Positions 15,064-26,500 of a stretch of 64,000 nt of DNA are shown in pieces. How positions within the stretch are numbered: position 1 is the stretch's first letter; each line of letters opens with the position of its first letter. The notes below the pieces were generated by a model. That model searched no databases. It saw only the letters and a program-made list of their open reading frames with translations, and was not told where the DNA came from. Made by a program: the position numbers and the translations under genes. Origin of the DNA: CAZBQJ01 sp964494085 (GTDB taxonomy: Bacteria; Patescibacteriota; Gracilibacteria; UBA1369); NCBI GenBank assembly GCA_964494085.1, contig CAZBQJ010000002.1, forward strand, positions 204,230-268,229, written 5' to 3'.

Positions 15064-17316
15064 ATGGAGCAGTCTGGCTTAGAAATGCTCGGGAACTTAA
15101 ATGACATGCAGCAGCAGGTCGTTTTGCAGACCGAAGGGCCTATTTTGGTGCTGGCCGGAGCCGGGTCTGGCAAAACCAGCGCTCTCACTTCCCGAATTGC
15201 CTTTATGATCAAAGAAAGAGGAATTTTCCCGGGGAATATTTTGGCCGTTACTTTCACCAACAAAGCAGCCAATGAGATGAAAGGTCGTATTCTCCGTTTG
15301 TTGGACCATGCAGACGAAAGCATGGCCCCTAATATCGGCACTTTCCATTCCACCTGCGTCAGAATTTTGCGTAAGCAGATCCATCAACTCGGCTATGATC
15401 GCAGTTTTGTGATCTACGATATGGCCGATCAGCAACTACTGATGAAAAGAGTTTTAGAAAGCCTTTTGATCGATCCTAAACAATTCAATCCCAAAGCCAT
15501 CTTGAATTTCGTTTCCGGCGCCAAGAATGAATTGGTCGGACCGGAAGAGTATGCCAAATTCGCCAATAATTATTTCACCGAAAAAGTCGCTAAATGCTAT
15601 CAGCGTTATCAGAAAGAACTGCAAAAAAATAATGCTTTGGATTTCGACGATATTATCATGAAGACAGTCGAGTTGTTTCGACAGTTTCCTGCAGTTTTGG
15701 ATTATTATCAGGAATTATTTCGCTATATTTCCGTTGATGAATATCAGGACACCAATCATGCCCAATACATTTTGACCAATTTATTGGCGGCCAAATACCG
15801 CAATCTCTGTGTCATCGGCGACTCCGACCAGTCCATCTATTCTTTCCGCGGAGCCAATATCCACAATATCCTCAATTTTGAAAAAGATTATCCCGAAGCA
15901 AAAGTCGTTTATCTGGAACAAAATTATCGCTCTACACAGCTGATCCTGGACGCTGCTCACCATGTAATCGTCAAAAACACCCAGCGTAAAGACAAGAAAC
16001 TCTGGACCGAGCGAGCCGGTGGAGAAAAGATCACCATGAAAACTTTATCCAATGAAAGAGACGAAGGTGAATTCATCACCAAAACCATTATCGGTAACAT
16101 GCAGAATTCCGACGACAAAGATTTTCGGAAATTCGTTGTTCTATACCGCACAAATGCTCAATCCCGTGTTTTGGAAGAAGTATTTTTGCGTCACACTATT
16201 CCTTATAAAATCGTTGGAGGAATCAAGTTTTATGAACGCAAAGAAATCAAAGACATCATCAGTTATTTGCGAACTGTCACCAATCCCAACGACAGCATCA
16301 GTTTGCTGCGCATAATCAACATTCCCGCTCGTAAAATCGGGCAAAAGACCATCGAGACCATTCAGGAATATGCTCTCCAAAATGATTGTAGTTTCTGGGA
16401 CGCCCTTACCAATATCGATCGTATTGAGGCGATCCGTGGCAGTAAATCCAAAGCTTTGGAGGATTTTGTTGAATTAATCCGCGCTCTCCAAAAAATCAAT
16501 CAGGAATTCACTGCTTCCGGCGTTATCAAACATGTTTTGGAAATGAGTGGTTACAAAAAAGCTATTGATGATGGCACAGCTGAAGGGGAGTCTCGTTTAC
16601 AAAATGTTTATGAATTAATCTCTGTAGCCGGCAAGTATGACAAACTCGAGCCAGGGGAATCCCTAAGTATCTTTCTGGAAGAAATCTCTTTGATCGCTGA
16701 TCTGGATAAATTGGATGAAAAAGACAATGCCGTAACTCTGATGACTGTTCATTCAGCTAAAGGGTTGGAGTTTCCGGTAGTTTTCCTGATCGGCCTGGAA
16801 GATGGAATTTTTCCTCATTCCCGTTCACTGATGGAACGTCACGAAATGGAAGAAGAGCGTCGTCTGATGTACGTAGCCTTAACCCGCGCCAAGGATAAAC
16901 TCTATTTGCTCAATGCCCGCAACCGTCTACTTTACGGTGAATCACAAGCCAATCCAGCCTCTCAATTTCTCAAAGACATCCCTGAAGGGGTTTTATACAA
17001 AGAGGAATCCGCTGATGAAAGGTCCGTCTGGTCGTCATCACAATATTTCCGCAATACCGCCCAACTGGGATATGCTCCCAAAAAAGCCCTTCCGGACGAA
17101 GGCTATCCACTGACTGATGAGCCACGTTTGATCCCTGAACCGGCAGCTTTCACTGATGAAATCGGTTTTCAAAAAGGTGACCTGGTTTATCATGAAAATT
17201 TCGGCGAAGGCACAATTTTGGAAGTCAAAGGCGGGGTCGCCACGGTCAAATTCGAATCCCTTCGCTATGGCACCAAAAAACTCGCCCTATCAGTTGCCCC
17301 ACTCAGAAAACTCTAG
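15064..17316 (+). CDS. UvrD/PcrA-type DNA helicase
   Basis: Superfamily 1A 3'-5' helicase used in nucleotide-excision and mismatch repair and in clearing RecA or stalled polymerase. Motifs in order: Q motif LNDMQQQVV, Walker A AGAGSGKTSALTSRI, Ia AVTFTNKAANEMKGR, II DEYQDTN, III GDSDQSIYSFRGA, IV NYRSTQLIL, V TVHSAKGLEFPVVFLIGLEDGIFPH, VI EERRLMYVALTRAK. The C-terminus (about 700-750) has the GDLVYHENFGEGTI tudor-like fold typical of PcrA/UvrD. The 750-aa length is standard. With mutS and mutL in the same window, a repair role is likely. Confidence 0.95.
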   Translation: MEQSGLEMLGNLNDMQQQVVLQTEGPILVLAGAGSGKTSALTSRIAFMIKERGIFPGNILAVTFTNKAANEMKGRILRLLDHADESMAPNIGTFHSTCVRILRKQIHQLGYDRSFVIYDMADQQLLMKRVLESLLIDPKQFNPKAILNFVSGAKNELVGPEEYAKFANNYFTEKVAKCYQRYQKELQKNNALDFDDIIMKTVELFRQFPAVLDYYQELFRYISVDEYQDTNHAQYILTNLLAAKYRNLCVIGDSDQSIYSFRGANIHNILNFEKDYPEAKVVYLEQNYRSTQLILDAAHHVIVKNTQRKDKKLWTERAGGEKITMKTLSNERDEGEFITKTIIGNMQNSDDKDFRKFVVLYRTNAQSRVLEEVFLRHTIPYKIVGGIKFYERKEIKDIISYLRTVTNPNDSISLLRIINIPARKIGQKTIETIQEYALQNDCSFWDALTNIDRIEAIRGSKSKALEDFVELIRALQKINQEFTASGVIKHVLEMSGYKKAIDDGTAEGESRLQNVYELISVAGKYDKLEPGESLSIFLEEISLIADLDKLDEKDNAVTLMTVHSAKGLEFPVVFLIGLEDGIFPHSRSLMERHEMEEERRLMYVALTRAKDKLYLLNARNRLLYGESQANPASQFLKDIPEGVLYKEESADERSVWSSSQYFRNTAQLGYAPKKALPDEGYPLTDEPRLIPEPAAFTDEIGFQKGDLVYHENFGEGTILEVKGGVATVKFESLRYGTKKLALSVAPLRKL

Positions 17317-17325
17317 CGCTCACTC

Positions 17326-17703
17326 TTACAATTTATCCGCTCGCGCCGCTTTCTCTTCGCGTTCGCGTCGCTCACGATCAAACTTGTCGTCTTTGATTTT
17401 ATAATATCTTTTGATACTTCTTTCCGTGCCGTAAGCTATGTCACAAAGCATTTTGGCTTTCTTTTCTTCTGAAATCGAAGCTTTTTCTTTCAAACAGTTC
17501 TCAATCGGGTATTTGAAGTTAAAAGTAGTCGGATGATAATCCACGATTTGCTCACATGATTTACAATAAAAAACCAGACCCGGAGGAATGGGGGTATTGT
17601 CCGGCGGTTGACTATTAGCCACGCGGGGTCGGCCGCCTCTGTTTACGCCGCCACGCCTCGGCGGGCGGCTGTTTCTATTTCTATTTCCACCTGGTCTGAT
17701 CAT
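17326..17703 (-). CDS. Small basic protein with a possible zinc knuckle
   Basis: A 125-aa protein I do not recognise. The first 30 residues are Arg/Gly/Pro/Asn-rich (RRGG, RGGRPR), like RNA-binding RGG segments. A FYCKSC motif and two later cysteines (NCLKE, LCDIA) could bind one zinc ion. The C-terminus is a highly charged helix (DRERREREEKAARADKL). This architecture suggests nucleic-acid binding, possibly at the ribosome, but that is inference. It lies 18 nt downstream of the membrane protein gene on the same strand and is probably in one operon with it. Confidence 0.7.
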   Translation of the reverse strand: MIRPGGNRNRNSRPPRRGGVNRGGRPRVANSQPPDNTPIPPGLVFYCKSCEQIVDYHPTTFNFKYPIENCLKEKASISEEKKAKMLCDIAYGTERSIKRYYKIKDDKFDRERREREEKAARADKL

Positions 17704-17721
17704 AAATTATTTTCTTGAAAA

Positions 17722-18648
17722 TTAGAGGTCCATTCTATACATTTGGGGCTTTTTGTCTGAAGACTGGCTGTCTTCCCCAGCATTTTTCTTGGTCGGCTCA
17801 CCGCTGACGCTATTGGTTTTCTGGGCCACCACTAACTTTTTAGTTTCACCAAAATTCGCTGAGAAGGCATTACGATGTGTTTCTTTGGTTCTTTCTTTTT
17901 TTCTTTGTTGAGGTGACATGGTATCGCGTAGCATCGTTTTCCTCAAATTCTCATAAAGCTTATTTTTCTCATAATCAGTTTTGCCGCGTGGATCTCTCTC
18001 TGAGTAATATCCACCACTTCCACCTTTACTGACTGGCGTTATGTTTGCCATTTCCGGCTGAGTTTCAGGAGAATTAACCAATCTTTCCGGCTGGTTCAGC
18101 ACCGGCATATGAGTCCTTTCGGAATTGACCTGAACCGTTGGAGAAGCAACCGTTTTTGGCGTCGGCCTTAATTCTACTTTCTCCATGATTTCAAACTTCT
18201 TTCGATAAGCCAGATATCCTCCAATACAAATCATTACAGTTGATATCAAGGCCAGCATCACACCTATTTCCGATCTTTTACTCAAGATATTTAATCCAAA
18301 TAGTGGGCTGAAGTAGACGGAATTTACCAATAACAGCAGATACATCGAGCTGAAACCAGCCATCATTTGCAGTTTACCGATTTTACTTTCATCGAGGCCT
18401 TTGACAATTGACCAATCCAGAGCTTTGGCCAGAGTAGTAATCACATTTAGTAGCGATATCATCAATAACGAAAAGCCCACCAGGTAAAGCGGTCCTGACA
18501 GTCCTGTATAGGTATCTCCGCTCCGAAAAATATCTGTATCACTAAACCAATTCAGAAAAAGACTGATCATCATCAGACCTGAGCCGATTAAGTTTAATTT
18601 TTGACTACTGGACAAGCTTGACCAGATATTACTTCGTTTACTTTTCAT
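17722..18648 (-). CDS. Membrane protein with four predicted helices and a polar C-terminal tail
   Basis: 308 aa, unknown function. Four hydrophobic segments at about 20-36, 51-75, 95-115 and 130-150 are followed by a long polar, probably disordered cytoplasmic tail rich in Lys, Ser, Thr and Gln. The ATG at 18648 is preferred to an in-frame TTG three codons upstream. Transcribed divergently from the glycosyltransferase gene with a 73-nt gap. The following basic Cys-containing protein may be a partner. Confidence 0.7.
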   Translation of the reverse strand: MKSKRSNIWSSLSSSQKLNLIGSGLMMISLFLNWFSDTDIFRSGDTYTGLSGPLYLVGFSLLMISLLNVITTLAKALDWSIVKGLDESKIGKLQMMAGFSSMYLLLLVNSVYFSPLFGLNILSKRSEIGVMLALISTVMICIGGYLAYRKKFEIMEKVELRPTPKTVASPTVQVNSERTHMPVLNQPERLVNSPETQPEMANITPVSKGGSGGYYSERDPRGKTDYEKNKLYENLRKTMLRDTMSPQQRKKERTKETHRNAFSANFGETKKLVVAQKTNSVSGEPTKKNAGEDSQSSDKKPQMYRMDL

Positions 18649-18721
18649 CCGTGACAAAACAGTTATTTTACATTAGTATCTGACTACTTGAAATTTACTA
18701 GATTAATCGTCTTTGAACAAT

Positions 18722-19861
18722 ATGAAAATTGCCATTGATGTCCGTGACGCTAACGGCGAAAAAACGGGCAAAGGATTTTTTACCTATGGGCTGGTCAAAG
18801 AAATATTGGCTCAAGATCGGACTAACCAATACCTGCTTTACTCGGATAAGCCCGAATCCCCCTTTCCCAAACAGGATAATGTTCAGTTTATCACTATCAA
18901 TGAACTGGGGCTGCGTTGGCATTTGGCAACTTTGAAGGAGCTCAAGCAGGTAAAGCCCGATCTGTATTTATCGCCTACCAGTTTCATCATTCCCAGTTTG
19001 GCCCCTCGCTGGTTAAAAGTAATTCCCGTTGTCCATGATGTAGTAGCCTTTTTATTTCCACAAAGTCATTCGAAAAAGGCGGTATTTGTCGAAAGGTTGA
19101 CCCTCAAACGCGCGCTGAAAAAGGCTTACAAAGTTTTTGTCGTTTCAGAAAACACTCAGAACGATTTGATCAAATTATTTAAATATCCTAAATCTTCCAT
19201 TGTCGAAGTCCCTTGCGCCCCTCATTCCATCTACGGTGAAGAGCCAAATCCACAAGATAAGGCCAAAGTTTTTCAAAAATACCAACTTCCGGAAAAATAT
19301 ATTTTAGGTGTGGGTACACTCGAGCCCCGCAAAAATTTTTCCACTTTGATCAAAAGTTTCGTTATTGTGAAAAGAAAATTCCCTGAATACAAATTGGTAA
19401 TCGTCGGGAAAAAAGGTTGGCGTTACCAGGATTTAAATAAGCAGGTAAAGAAATACCAATTGGAAAAAGAAGTGATTTTTACCGGATACATGAAAGATGA
19501 TGAATTACATCACCTTTATTACGGTGCTGAAGTATTTGTTTTCCCTTCTTTGTATGAAGGTTTCGGCATACCTCCTATCGAAGCCATGGCTTCCGGATGC
19601 CCGGTCATCGCCTCCAATACCGCTTCATTACCGGAAGTGATCGGCGATGCCGGGCTTTTGATCGATCCCAAAAACTCCATCAAAATCGCCGATGCCATTA
19701 TCGGTTTGATCGAAAATCCTCAACTCCGAAAAACTCTGGTGGAAAAAGGTTTCCATCGATCACAGCGTTTCACCTGGGCTGAGTCTGCCCAAATAGTCTT
19801 GAACGAATTCAAAACTATCAAAGACCAGCTTCATCCACAATCAGAATCCCAGCAGGGGTAG
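18722..19861 (+). CDS. Glycosyltransferase family 4 (GT-B fold)
   Basis: Transfers a sugar from a nucleotide-sugar donor to a glycan or lipid acceptor at the membrane. The N-terminal acceptor domain begins MKIAIDVRDANGEKTGKGFF. The C-terminal donor-binding domain shows ILGVGTLEPRKNFSTLI, LVIVGKKGWRYQDL, the VIFTGYMKDDELHHLY strand and the key EX7E-type block FPSLYEGFGIPPIEAMASGCPVIASN. This layout is typical of mannosyl/rhamnosyl-type GT4 enzymes, but the sugar cannot be named. ATG 18722 is chosen over TTG 18713. Its end overlaps the convergent kinase gene by 21 nt. Confidence 0.92.
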   Translation: MKIAIDVRDANGEKTGKGFFTYGLVKEILAQDRTNQYLLYSDKPESPFPKQDNVQFITINELGLRWHLATLKELKQVKPDLYLSPTSFIIPSLAPRWLKVIPVVHDVVAFLFPQSHSKKAVFVERLTLKRALKKAYKVFVVSENTQNDLIKLFKYPKSSIVEVPCAPHSIYGEEPNPQDKAKVFQKYQLPEKYILGVGTLEPRKNFSTLIKSFVIVKRKFPEYKLVIVGKKGWRYQDLNKQVKKYQLEKEVIFTGYMKDDELHHLYYGAEVFVFPSLYEGFGIPPIEAMASGCPVIASNTASLPEVIGDAGLLIDPKNSIKIADAIIGLIENPQLRKTLVEKGFHRSQRFTWAESAQIVLNEFKTIKDQLHPQSESQQG

Positions 19862-20512
19862 TGAATTATTGATCCATTGAATGATCGGTCCATATAATTC
19901 CGGCATTTTTGTTTGCCACAGTATCAATAAAATTTGCCCCACAAAACCGGCCGCCAGCGGAACAGTCAGGTTGTCATCCAATTTACCGGTCCATAATTCG
20001 ACCAGGCTGGCCGTCAAAGCCATCGGGAGAAAAATTATCCAGGCTTCCGGCATCATTATCCAACCGACCAGTATATTTGTCAGTAGGCCAGCCAAGAATC
20101 CTTCCAGAGTCTTTTTTCGTCGAATCTTGGTTCGTCCAAACTTGATTCCGACCAAAGCCGACATCAGATCCCCAAACACTGTGTAAAGCATTGCCAGCAG
20201 CGCAATCGGATAATCAAACGCCGCAAAGCAAATAATCATCGAGGCAATAAAGAAAATGCTGCTGGCAATGTGGTCCTTCTCATGTCTACGGAGAATATCA
20301 ACCACCATCGGCAGTTTCAGCTTGTACTCCAACCTGATGTATTCAATTTCCAGTAGTATTATCAGAAAAGCCGTCAAAGCCAGAATCCCCACTCTGATCC
20401 CATATAACCCCGCGACAAAAGTATAGATTACCAATATCGGCAGAGCCAATAAATGGATAAGTTTACGGAGTAATTCTCGTCGTAGGGACTTTTTGATTTC
20501 TAATTCATGCAT
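19841..20512 (-). CDS. Dolichol kinase / CTP-dependent diacylglycerol kinase-like membrane enzyme
   Basis: A polytopic protein (six or seven helices, 223 aa) of the SEC59/DGK1/VTE5 family, which phosphorylates polyprenols, phytol or diacylglycerol using CTP. Diagnostic motifs are RKLIHLLALP near the N-terminus, FGDLMSALVGIKFGRTKIRRKKTLEG in the middle (quoted here as the GD...KTLEG signature) and KLDDNLTVPLAAG near the C-terminus. A role in recycling the lipid carrier for surface glycans would fit the nearby glycosyltransferases, but the substrate is inferred. It begins 8 nt downstream of the alpha-2-macroglobulin-like gene, in one transcription unit. Confidence 0.85.
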   Translation of the reverse strand: MHELEIKKSLRRELLRKLIHLLALPILVIYTFVAGLYGIRVGILALTAFLIILLEIEYIRLEYKLKLPMVVDILRRHEKDHIASSIFFIASMIICFAAFDYPIALLAMLYTVFGDLMSALVGIKFGRTKIRRKKTLEGFLAGLLTNILVGWIMMPEAWIIFLPMALTASLVELWTGKLDDNLTVPLAAGFVGQILLILWQTKMPELYGPIIQWINNSLPLLGF

Positions 20513-20520
20513 CAGTTAAT

Positions 20521-23500
20521 TTATTCGGTAATCTCCAATAATTTGCCGGCAGTTCTTCCAAATACTTCAGGATAATAAGTTTCCTGAGCCAATGTCGGCA
20601 AGTCAGCAAATTTCCCTACTGAAGTAGCTCTGACATAATAATCCAATTCATAAACCCCTTTTGGCAAGAAGTCGGCAAAATACATCAGCCGATCATCCTT
20701 GATTTCAGAATGCTGGAAATACCAACTGGAGCAGTCTGCATAGTAACATCCCTTTTCCTCCTTCTGTAACCCCTGTTCCGCAGTGTTTAAATTGAAATCA
20801 ATACCTTCCAGTCCGGCCGGCAAGAAGTCTTCTACCATCAGATAATGGCGATCTTCCGGAGTAATGATAGTCAAATGTCCATGCAAATTTTGTCCAACCT
20901 TGACTGAGTGGAGAGGATGTTCCATCCGGGTATCATCGATCGAATAGTATTCCTGAACCACATCTATTCCTTCATTTTCAGCCTTTTGTTGGTCGATAGG
21001 GAGATAGTATTGCAAATCCAGATCCGCATACATCTTACCGGTTCCTATTTTCTGGAAACTCAATTCATTATCCAGGTTATTTGGCAGTAAATCTTTCAGG
21101 ACTATTTGCTGTTTTTTCACTTCAAAGACATTGCTGGAAGTAAAGTTGGCATCGAGAATCTGTTCTCCATTCAGGCCAATCTGGGCTTCGAAAGCAGGGG
21201 ATAATTCATTGGATGTTTTCAGATATTCAATCAATGCCAGCAGGGAGACTGCGGTTTCTTGGGTAGTTTCAAAATGCCCTCCTTTTTTACCCATTAATAA
21301 TCCGGAAACAATTTTCGGAATCAAAGGATTATCAGGTTGGATTCTATTCAAAGTTCTCAGCACCACGGCAGTAGTTCTGGTATTGGTATCAAATAAGCTA
21401 TAATCCAAATCCTTTTCAGTGATTGTCGCTCCTCTGGGGGTTTGTTCGGCGGCATTCTCCAAATCTTTCTTCAATTCAGTGATTTTACCGGTAATTCCCT
21501 GATCGGGTTTTTGAGCATTTAAAGTTTGCAAAGACATAGCCAAATAGGCTTTCGAGACTACTCTCAATAAATCCTTTTGGTCGTATAAATTATTATTTAA
21601 AGCCAAATCCCCTTGGCCAACCTCAGACATTACATACAGGACAAAAGCTTTGTTGTTGGCGGTAAATTTCGGATCTTCACTAACATTCGCCTTTCCGTAA
21701 ACATAATTATGCAAGTAGCCCAACGCTTTATCCATAACTGCTTTATCGACTGCGTATCCGGCCAATTTTGCCTGATATAAAGTATCTACCATGTAGGCGG
21801 TCAAATAAGCGTTACTTTGTGAATTAAGCCATAAACCAAAACCTCCATTGGGCTGTTGATTTTTGTATAATTGTTGTAGGCCGGCGTTAACGTTTTTATC
21901 CATTGTAGCAGCAGGCAAATCCTTGGTTTGGAATTTACCGGTATCGATCAACTGTTTCAGCGCCAAATTTGGCAATATACTACTCGCTATCTGTTCAGTA
22001 CAGCCGTAAGGATAGCTGATTAAATATTTAAGCCCCTCATTCAAAGTTCCCGCCAAAGTCGCGGCAATTGAAATCTGCAAACGACCTTTGCTCAGATCGA
22101 GTCCACTCGGTAACCACACTTTCTCCAGCTGTTTTTCTTCACCGTCAAGCACTTTTCCAACCGCCACGGTCTCCGGGAAGCTGGATTGATGAACAGGTAG
22201 ATTGAACTCAACACTGTCACCACGCTCACCCCCGTTTGCTACCGCTATAAATTCGATCTTGGCATTTTCAGTATTACCGACCCGGATCTCCCAATTGACC
22301 TTTTGATCCGTACCTGACTTTACTACGATATTTTGATCAGCCGGACTTTTCAATTCCAGGCCGTCGGCTTGCAAGGTCACTTTCACATTTTGTGTGTCAG
22401 CAGTGTAATTATGGACAATCGCCGAAATCTGCATTTCATCACCACTGGTCATGAAGCGAGGCAATACCGGTCGGATCAATATATCTTTGTTTACTACGAA
22501 AGAATATTTACCACTACCCACCAAAGCTTGTGTGGACTTGGTATCATCACTGATACCCACAGCCATCACCTGCCAAGAAGTTAAATTATCCGGCAATTTG
22601 AATTCCACTGAACCATTTCCACTTTCATCAGTAAATAAATCAGCCTGATAGAAAGCCGTATCTTTGAATTCACCACGCTTGGCCAAGGCTCCACCACCAC
22701 CACCTTTCATACCGGCCTCCACTTGTACATTGATTCGGGACAGCGCTTTGGTCAAAGTTTCGGCAAAACTGACTCCCAGCATCCTCTTGCGATAAAATAC
22801 GTTCAGGAGGTCTGCTGTCACACTGTTTGTTAATGACAAAACACTTTCGTCCACCACCGCTATCGATAAGTCCGCCGCCACTGCTTTTCCGGAAAAATCT
22901 GTACTCTTCACTTGTAATTTCACAGTCTCACCGGGGGCATAACGGGCTTTATCACTGTTCACGGCAATATTTAGACGCTTATTCTCAGTATTTACCTGCA
23001 AGCTGGCATAGCCAACTTTGAATGACGCTACCTGTCTTTCATCAACTCCTCCGTCGGCTGGAACCCCCAATCCGGCGTCATAAGCATTCCCTTTGACTAT
23101 CACCACCGAAACAAAAGCATTGGGCTGAAAACGTTCAGTAATCGGCACTTCAATCGTTTGGGAATTGGAATCCAGTTTGATTACTTTTTGATCCAGAACT
23201 TGATCTTTTTCATAAGTCACCAAAGCGTAGACATTTCGATACGGTGATTTAATCAAAATCTTTGCCGTATCACCGACCTTGTATTCCATTTTATCTGTAA
23301 CCAATTCAATTTGATCATTATTTTCACTTCCCCAGTTTACAAAATCGCCACTACTGACATAAACGCTAGTCGAGCTTTTCACCTGATTCCCCCGACTATC
23401 TTTGGCAGTTGCTTCGATCTTGAAATCGCCACCCTGCTTTAAATTAAATTCTACGCTACCCAGACCATCGCCATCAGTTGTGACATTTTTGGTCTCCAAC

Positions 23501-26500
23501 AGTTTATCATCATAGTTATTTTCGAAATAATAATCTCCATCCACACTCTTTCTTTTCACAGTATTCCAAGTCCTTTCATAGCTGGAAACCTGCAAAGTCT
23601 TTCCGGGCATGGTTTTTCCTTCTGTAGAAACCGCTAAAACCTGGATTTTGGCCGGCTGGTCTTTGCTGACCAGATAGTCCTGGCTCCTCACACCGAGATA
23701 AAATTCACCTTTATGCACAGCCATATCGACACGATTGGAGACACTTTGATTGTTGGCATTGGTAACGGTCGCTTCCAGGGTATAGATCTGACTAATCTTC
23801 TTATCATTGAGGTTGAAGGGAAGGCTGATCGTAGCCACGCCCTTGGCATCTGTTTTGCCGGTTCCCTGGCTGATTACCTCACTACCGCTTTGGCAGCCCC
23901 AGTAACAGAAATAACCTTCTTCAGCAAAACTGAACCAGCTTCCGGCCAGTTTATTGGCCAATTCTTCAGGCAAAATATAATAATAATCCTGACCTTTGAG
24001 AGTCCATTTTACTTCGGCGTCCGCTAAGGGCGCGCCAAAAAAATAACCTACTTCCACTTTGACTGAAGCGGTTTGTCCATTGATATAATCTTTTTTATCC
24101 GGGGTTAAATCCAGTTTATAATCCGGTTTTCGGTATTCATAAACTTTGAAACTGGCATCGAAGTTATTCAACCATTCCGGGCCTTTTTGATCGATCAATT
24201 TGGCCACAATCTGATAATCTCCACTGCTGATATTTTGTCCCAACTGCAAGTTGCCTTCAATTGTACCATTGGCGCTGAGGCCTAACTCCTGCTGATAAAT
24301 CTGATTACCTTCTGAATCAAAAACAGTTACGGCCATCTTTTTACTTTCCGGCAGTTGGAATTTATAGTCTTTTTCCTGACGCAAAATCCCTTTGAAAAAA
24401 ACTGCTTGTCCCGGTCGATAAATCGGGCGATCTGTGTAGAGATACATATAATACTGCGGCGTGACGTTTTGGTAATCAATATTGAAATTCCAGGGTGCCA
24501 CACCATCGCTCCAGGTAGTATGGGTAAAAGTTTGATCGTTGTCTTTGGCTCCAAATACCAGATAATCCAGATAATTCCCATCAGGATTTTTCGGGAGGTC
24601 AATTTTGGCGATACCATTTATATTAGTGACAGCCTTCAATGTATGTTTTTTGGCGGAGTCAAATACAGTAATATCCATATTATTAATGGGTTCCCCATTT
24701 TGTAGGTCGGTCGCCCAAATCATCATTTGTTCAGCGCTGTATTTGACGGCTAAAGCAGATCTGGAAATCACCAGGAGAGTTTTTTCTACTTTAGGAGCTT
24801 CCTGACAGCCCGGGTGGTCAGTTTGCCAGTCATACAAACATCTGGTCGTAGTGACATTTGGAGCGGAAACTTCCAGATAATAAAATCCGGGTAGCAATTT
24901 ACTGCCATTTAACTGATCCAAATCCATTAAAGTATGTCCTCTCTGATTTAATTCCAATTTCACCGGCATTTCTCCCACCCACTCACTTTCACCCCTTGGT
25001 ACGCTTAAATCATTATAATTAATATAACCATCAGCATACATATTGGCGAAATCATCATTGGACAATTTTTTCAATTTTATCTCAGCTTTATCTATATTGA
25101 CCGATTTCAGGTAAAAAGCAGCAGCTTTGCTTCCGTCCACTATGCTGATATCAGTACCTTTTTCCAAATTAAATGAGGGTTTATAGTTACCTGTACGGAA
25201 TTTTATTACTACCGGTTCAGCGGCAATATTTCCAAAGATATCCTGAATTCCTTCAGCTATTGTCACAACATAATCAGTTGCCGGCTTGAAATCATAACCA
25301 ATTCGCAAACTATTGGATGATTCATAGATGTTTGCATCCGGAACTATCACCGTGCCATCATCATTTTTATTGGTCGGACTGACATTAACTTTGTTCTGGA
25401 AACTATGTAGATTGAGCGGATTAGAGAATTTGAAGATGGGGTTGGCTAAGCGGTTGTCTTGTCCTTCCGGCAGATAATCGCTACTGAGTATTTTCAAGGC
25501 CCCCGCTACATTGAAAGAAAAAGACCGGTCTTCGACAGTGGTCAAAGGTCCCTTCATCCCTTTCAGTCCTGATTTTATCAGTAAAACATACTTGCTTTCG
25601 GGTTGTAGCCCTGTGCTCGATTCAATTATTAAACTCTGGGCGAGTTCAGCCTGATCAGGGATTTCCGGTTTGGGCAGATCAACTGCTTTTGTGTCGGTTT
25701 CTACTTTGACATCGTCCAATTGATTCATTTCCATCAATTGATTGGACCGATCCTGCTCAGCTTTCCAGTCATTTTGATTGAAGTATCTCACTCTCACCGA
25801 CTCTTCTACGGTTTTATCTTTTTCAATTCTCTGTAATTTAATCATTTCGCCTGCAGATCCCAAATCAACAGCTTGATTGAAGGTCACTTTCAAAGCACTC
25901 TTCGGGGAAAAATCACTATCATTTTGCGCGTCTGTAGAAAGCATCGAAAGCACTAAAGGTCTTTCAGTTTCAAAGCTTTGGCTAAATTCCTCTTCCGTAT
26001 AACCGCCATCCGTTACCGCCGTTCCTTTTGGTACAGTCAGGGTATAGCTGGTAGCTTTATTTAATCGGTCGGGAATAAATTGCAAAGCCGAGGTCCCCAA
26101 CCATTTAAAGCGACCATTCACCGCCGGCTCCAGCCGAATCTCGGGGAATTTATCTCTTCCGGCTGACAAAGTAGTCAGGCCGCCCAGCGGCCGATCAAAC
26201 ATAATATTTATTTTTGCGTCAGCCGGAACATCGCTGGAGCCGGCGTTTGGCGTCATCAAAACCACTTTTGGCGCCGCCACAATCTGATAAAATTCACTGT
26301 ATTCACTTTCCAAAGATTTCTGGAAAATACCTTTGGCCCCAGTTCCAATAGTAATTTGATAAGTCTCCCCAATCTTGATTTGATCAGTAGGAGCAAAGTT
26401 CAGGGTATTACCTTCCCAGCTAAACGAACCTTCCAAAGCCGGAGTAATTTTAAAGTTTTTTTCCACTGAAGAATTATTCATCAGTTGGCTAAAGGTAATC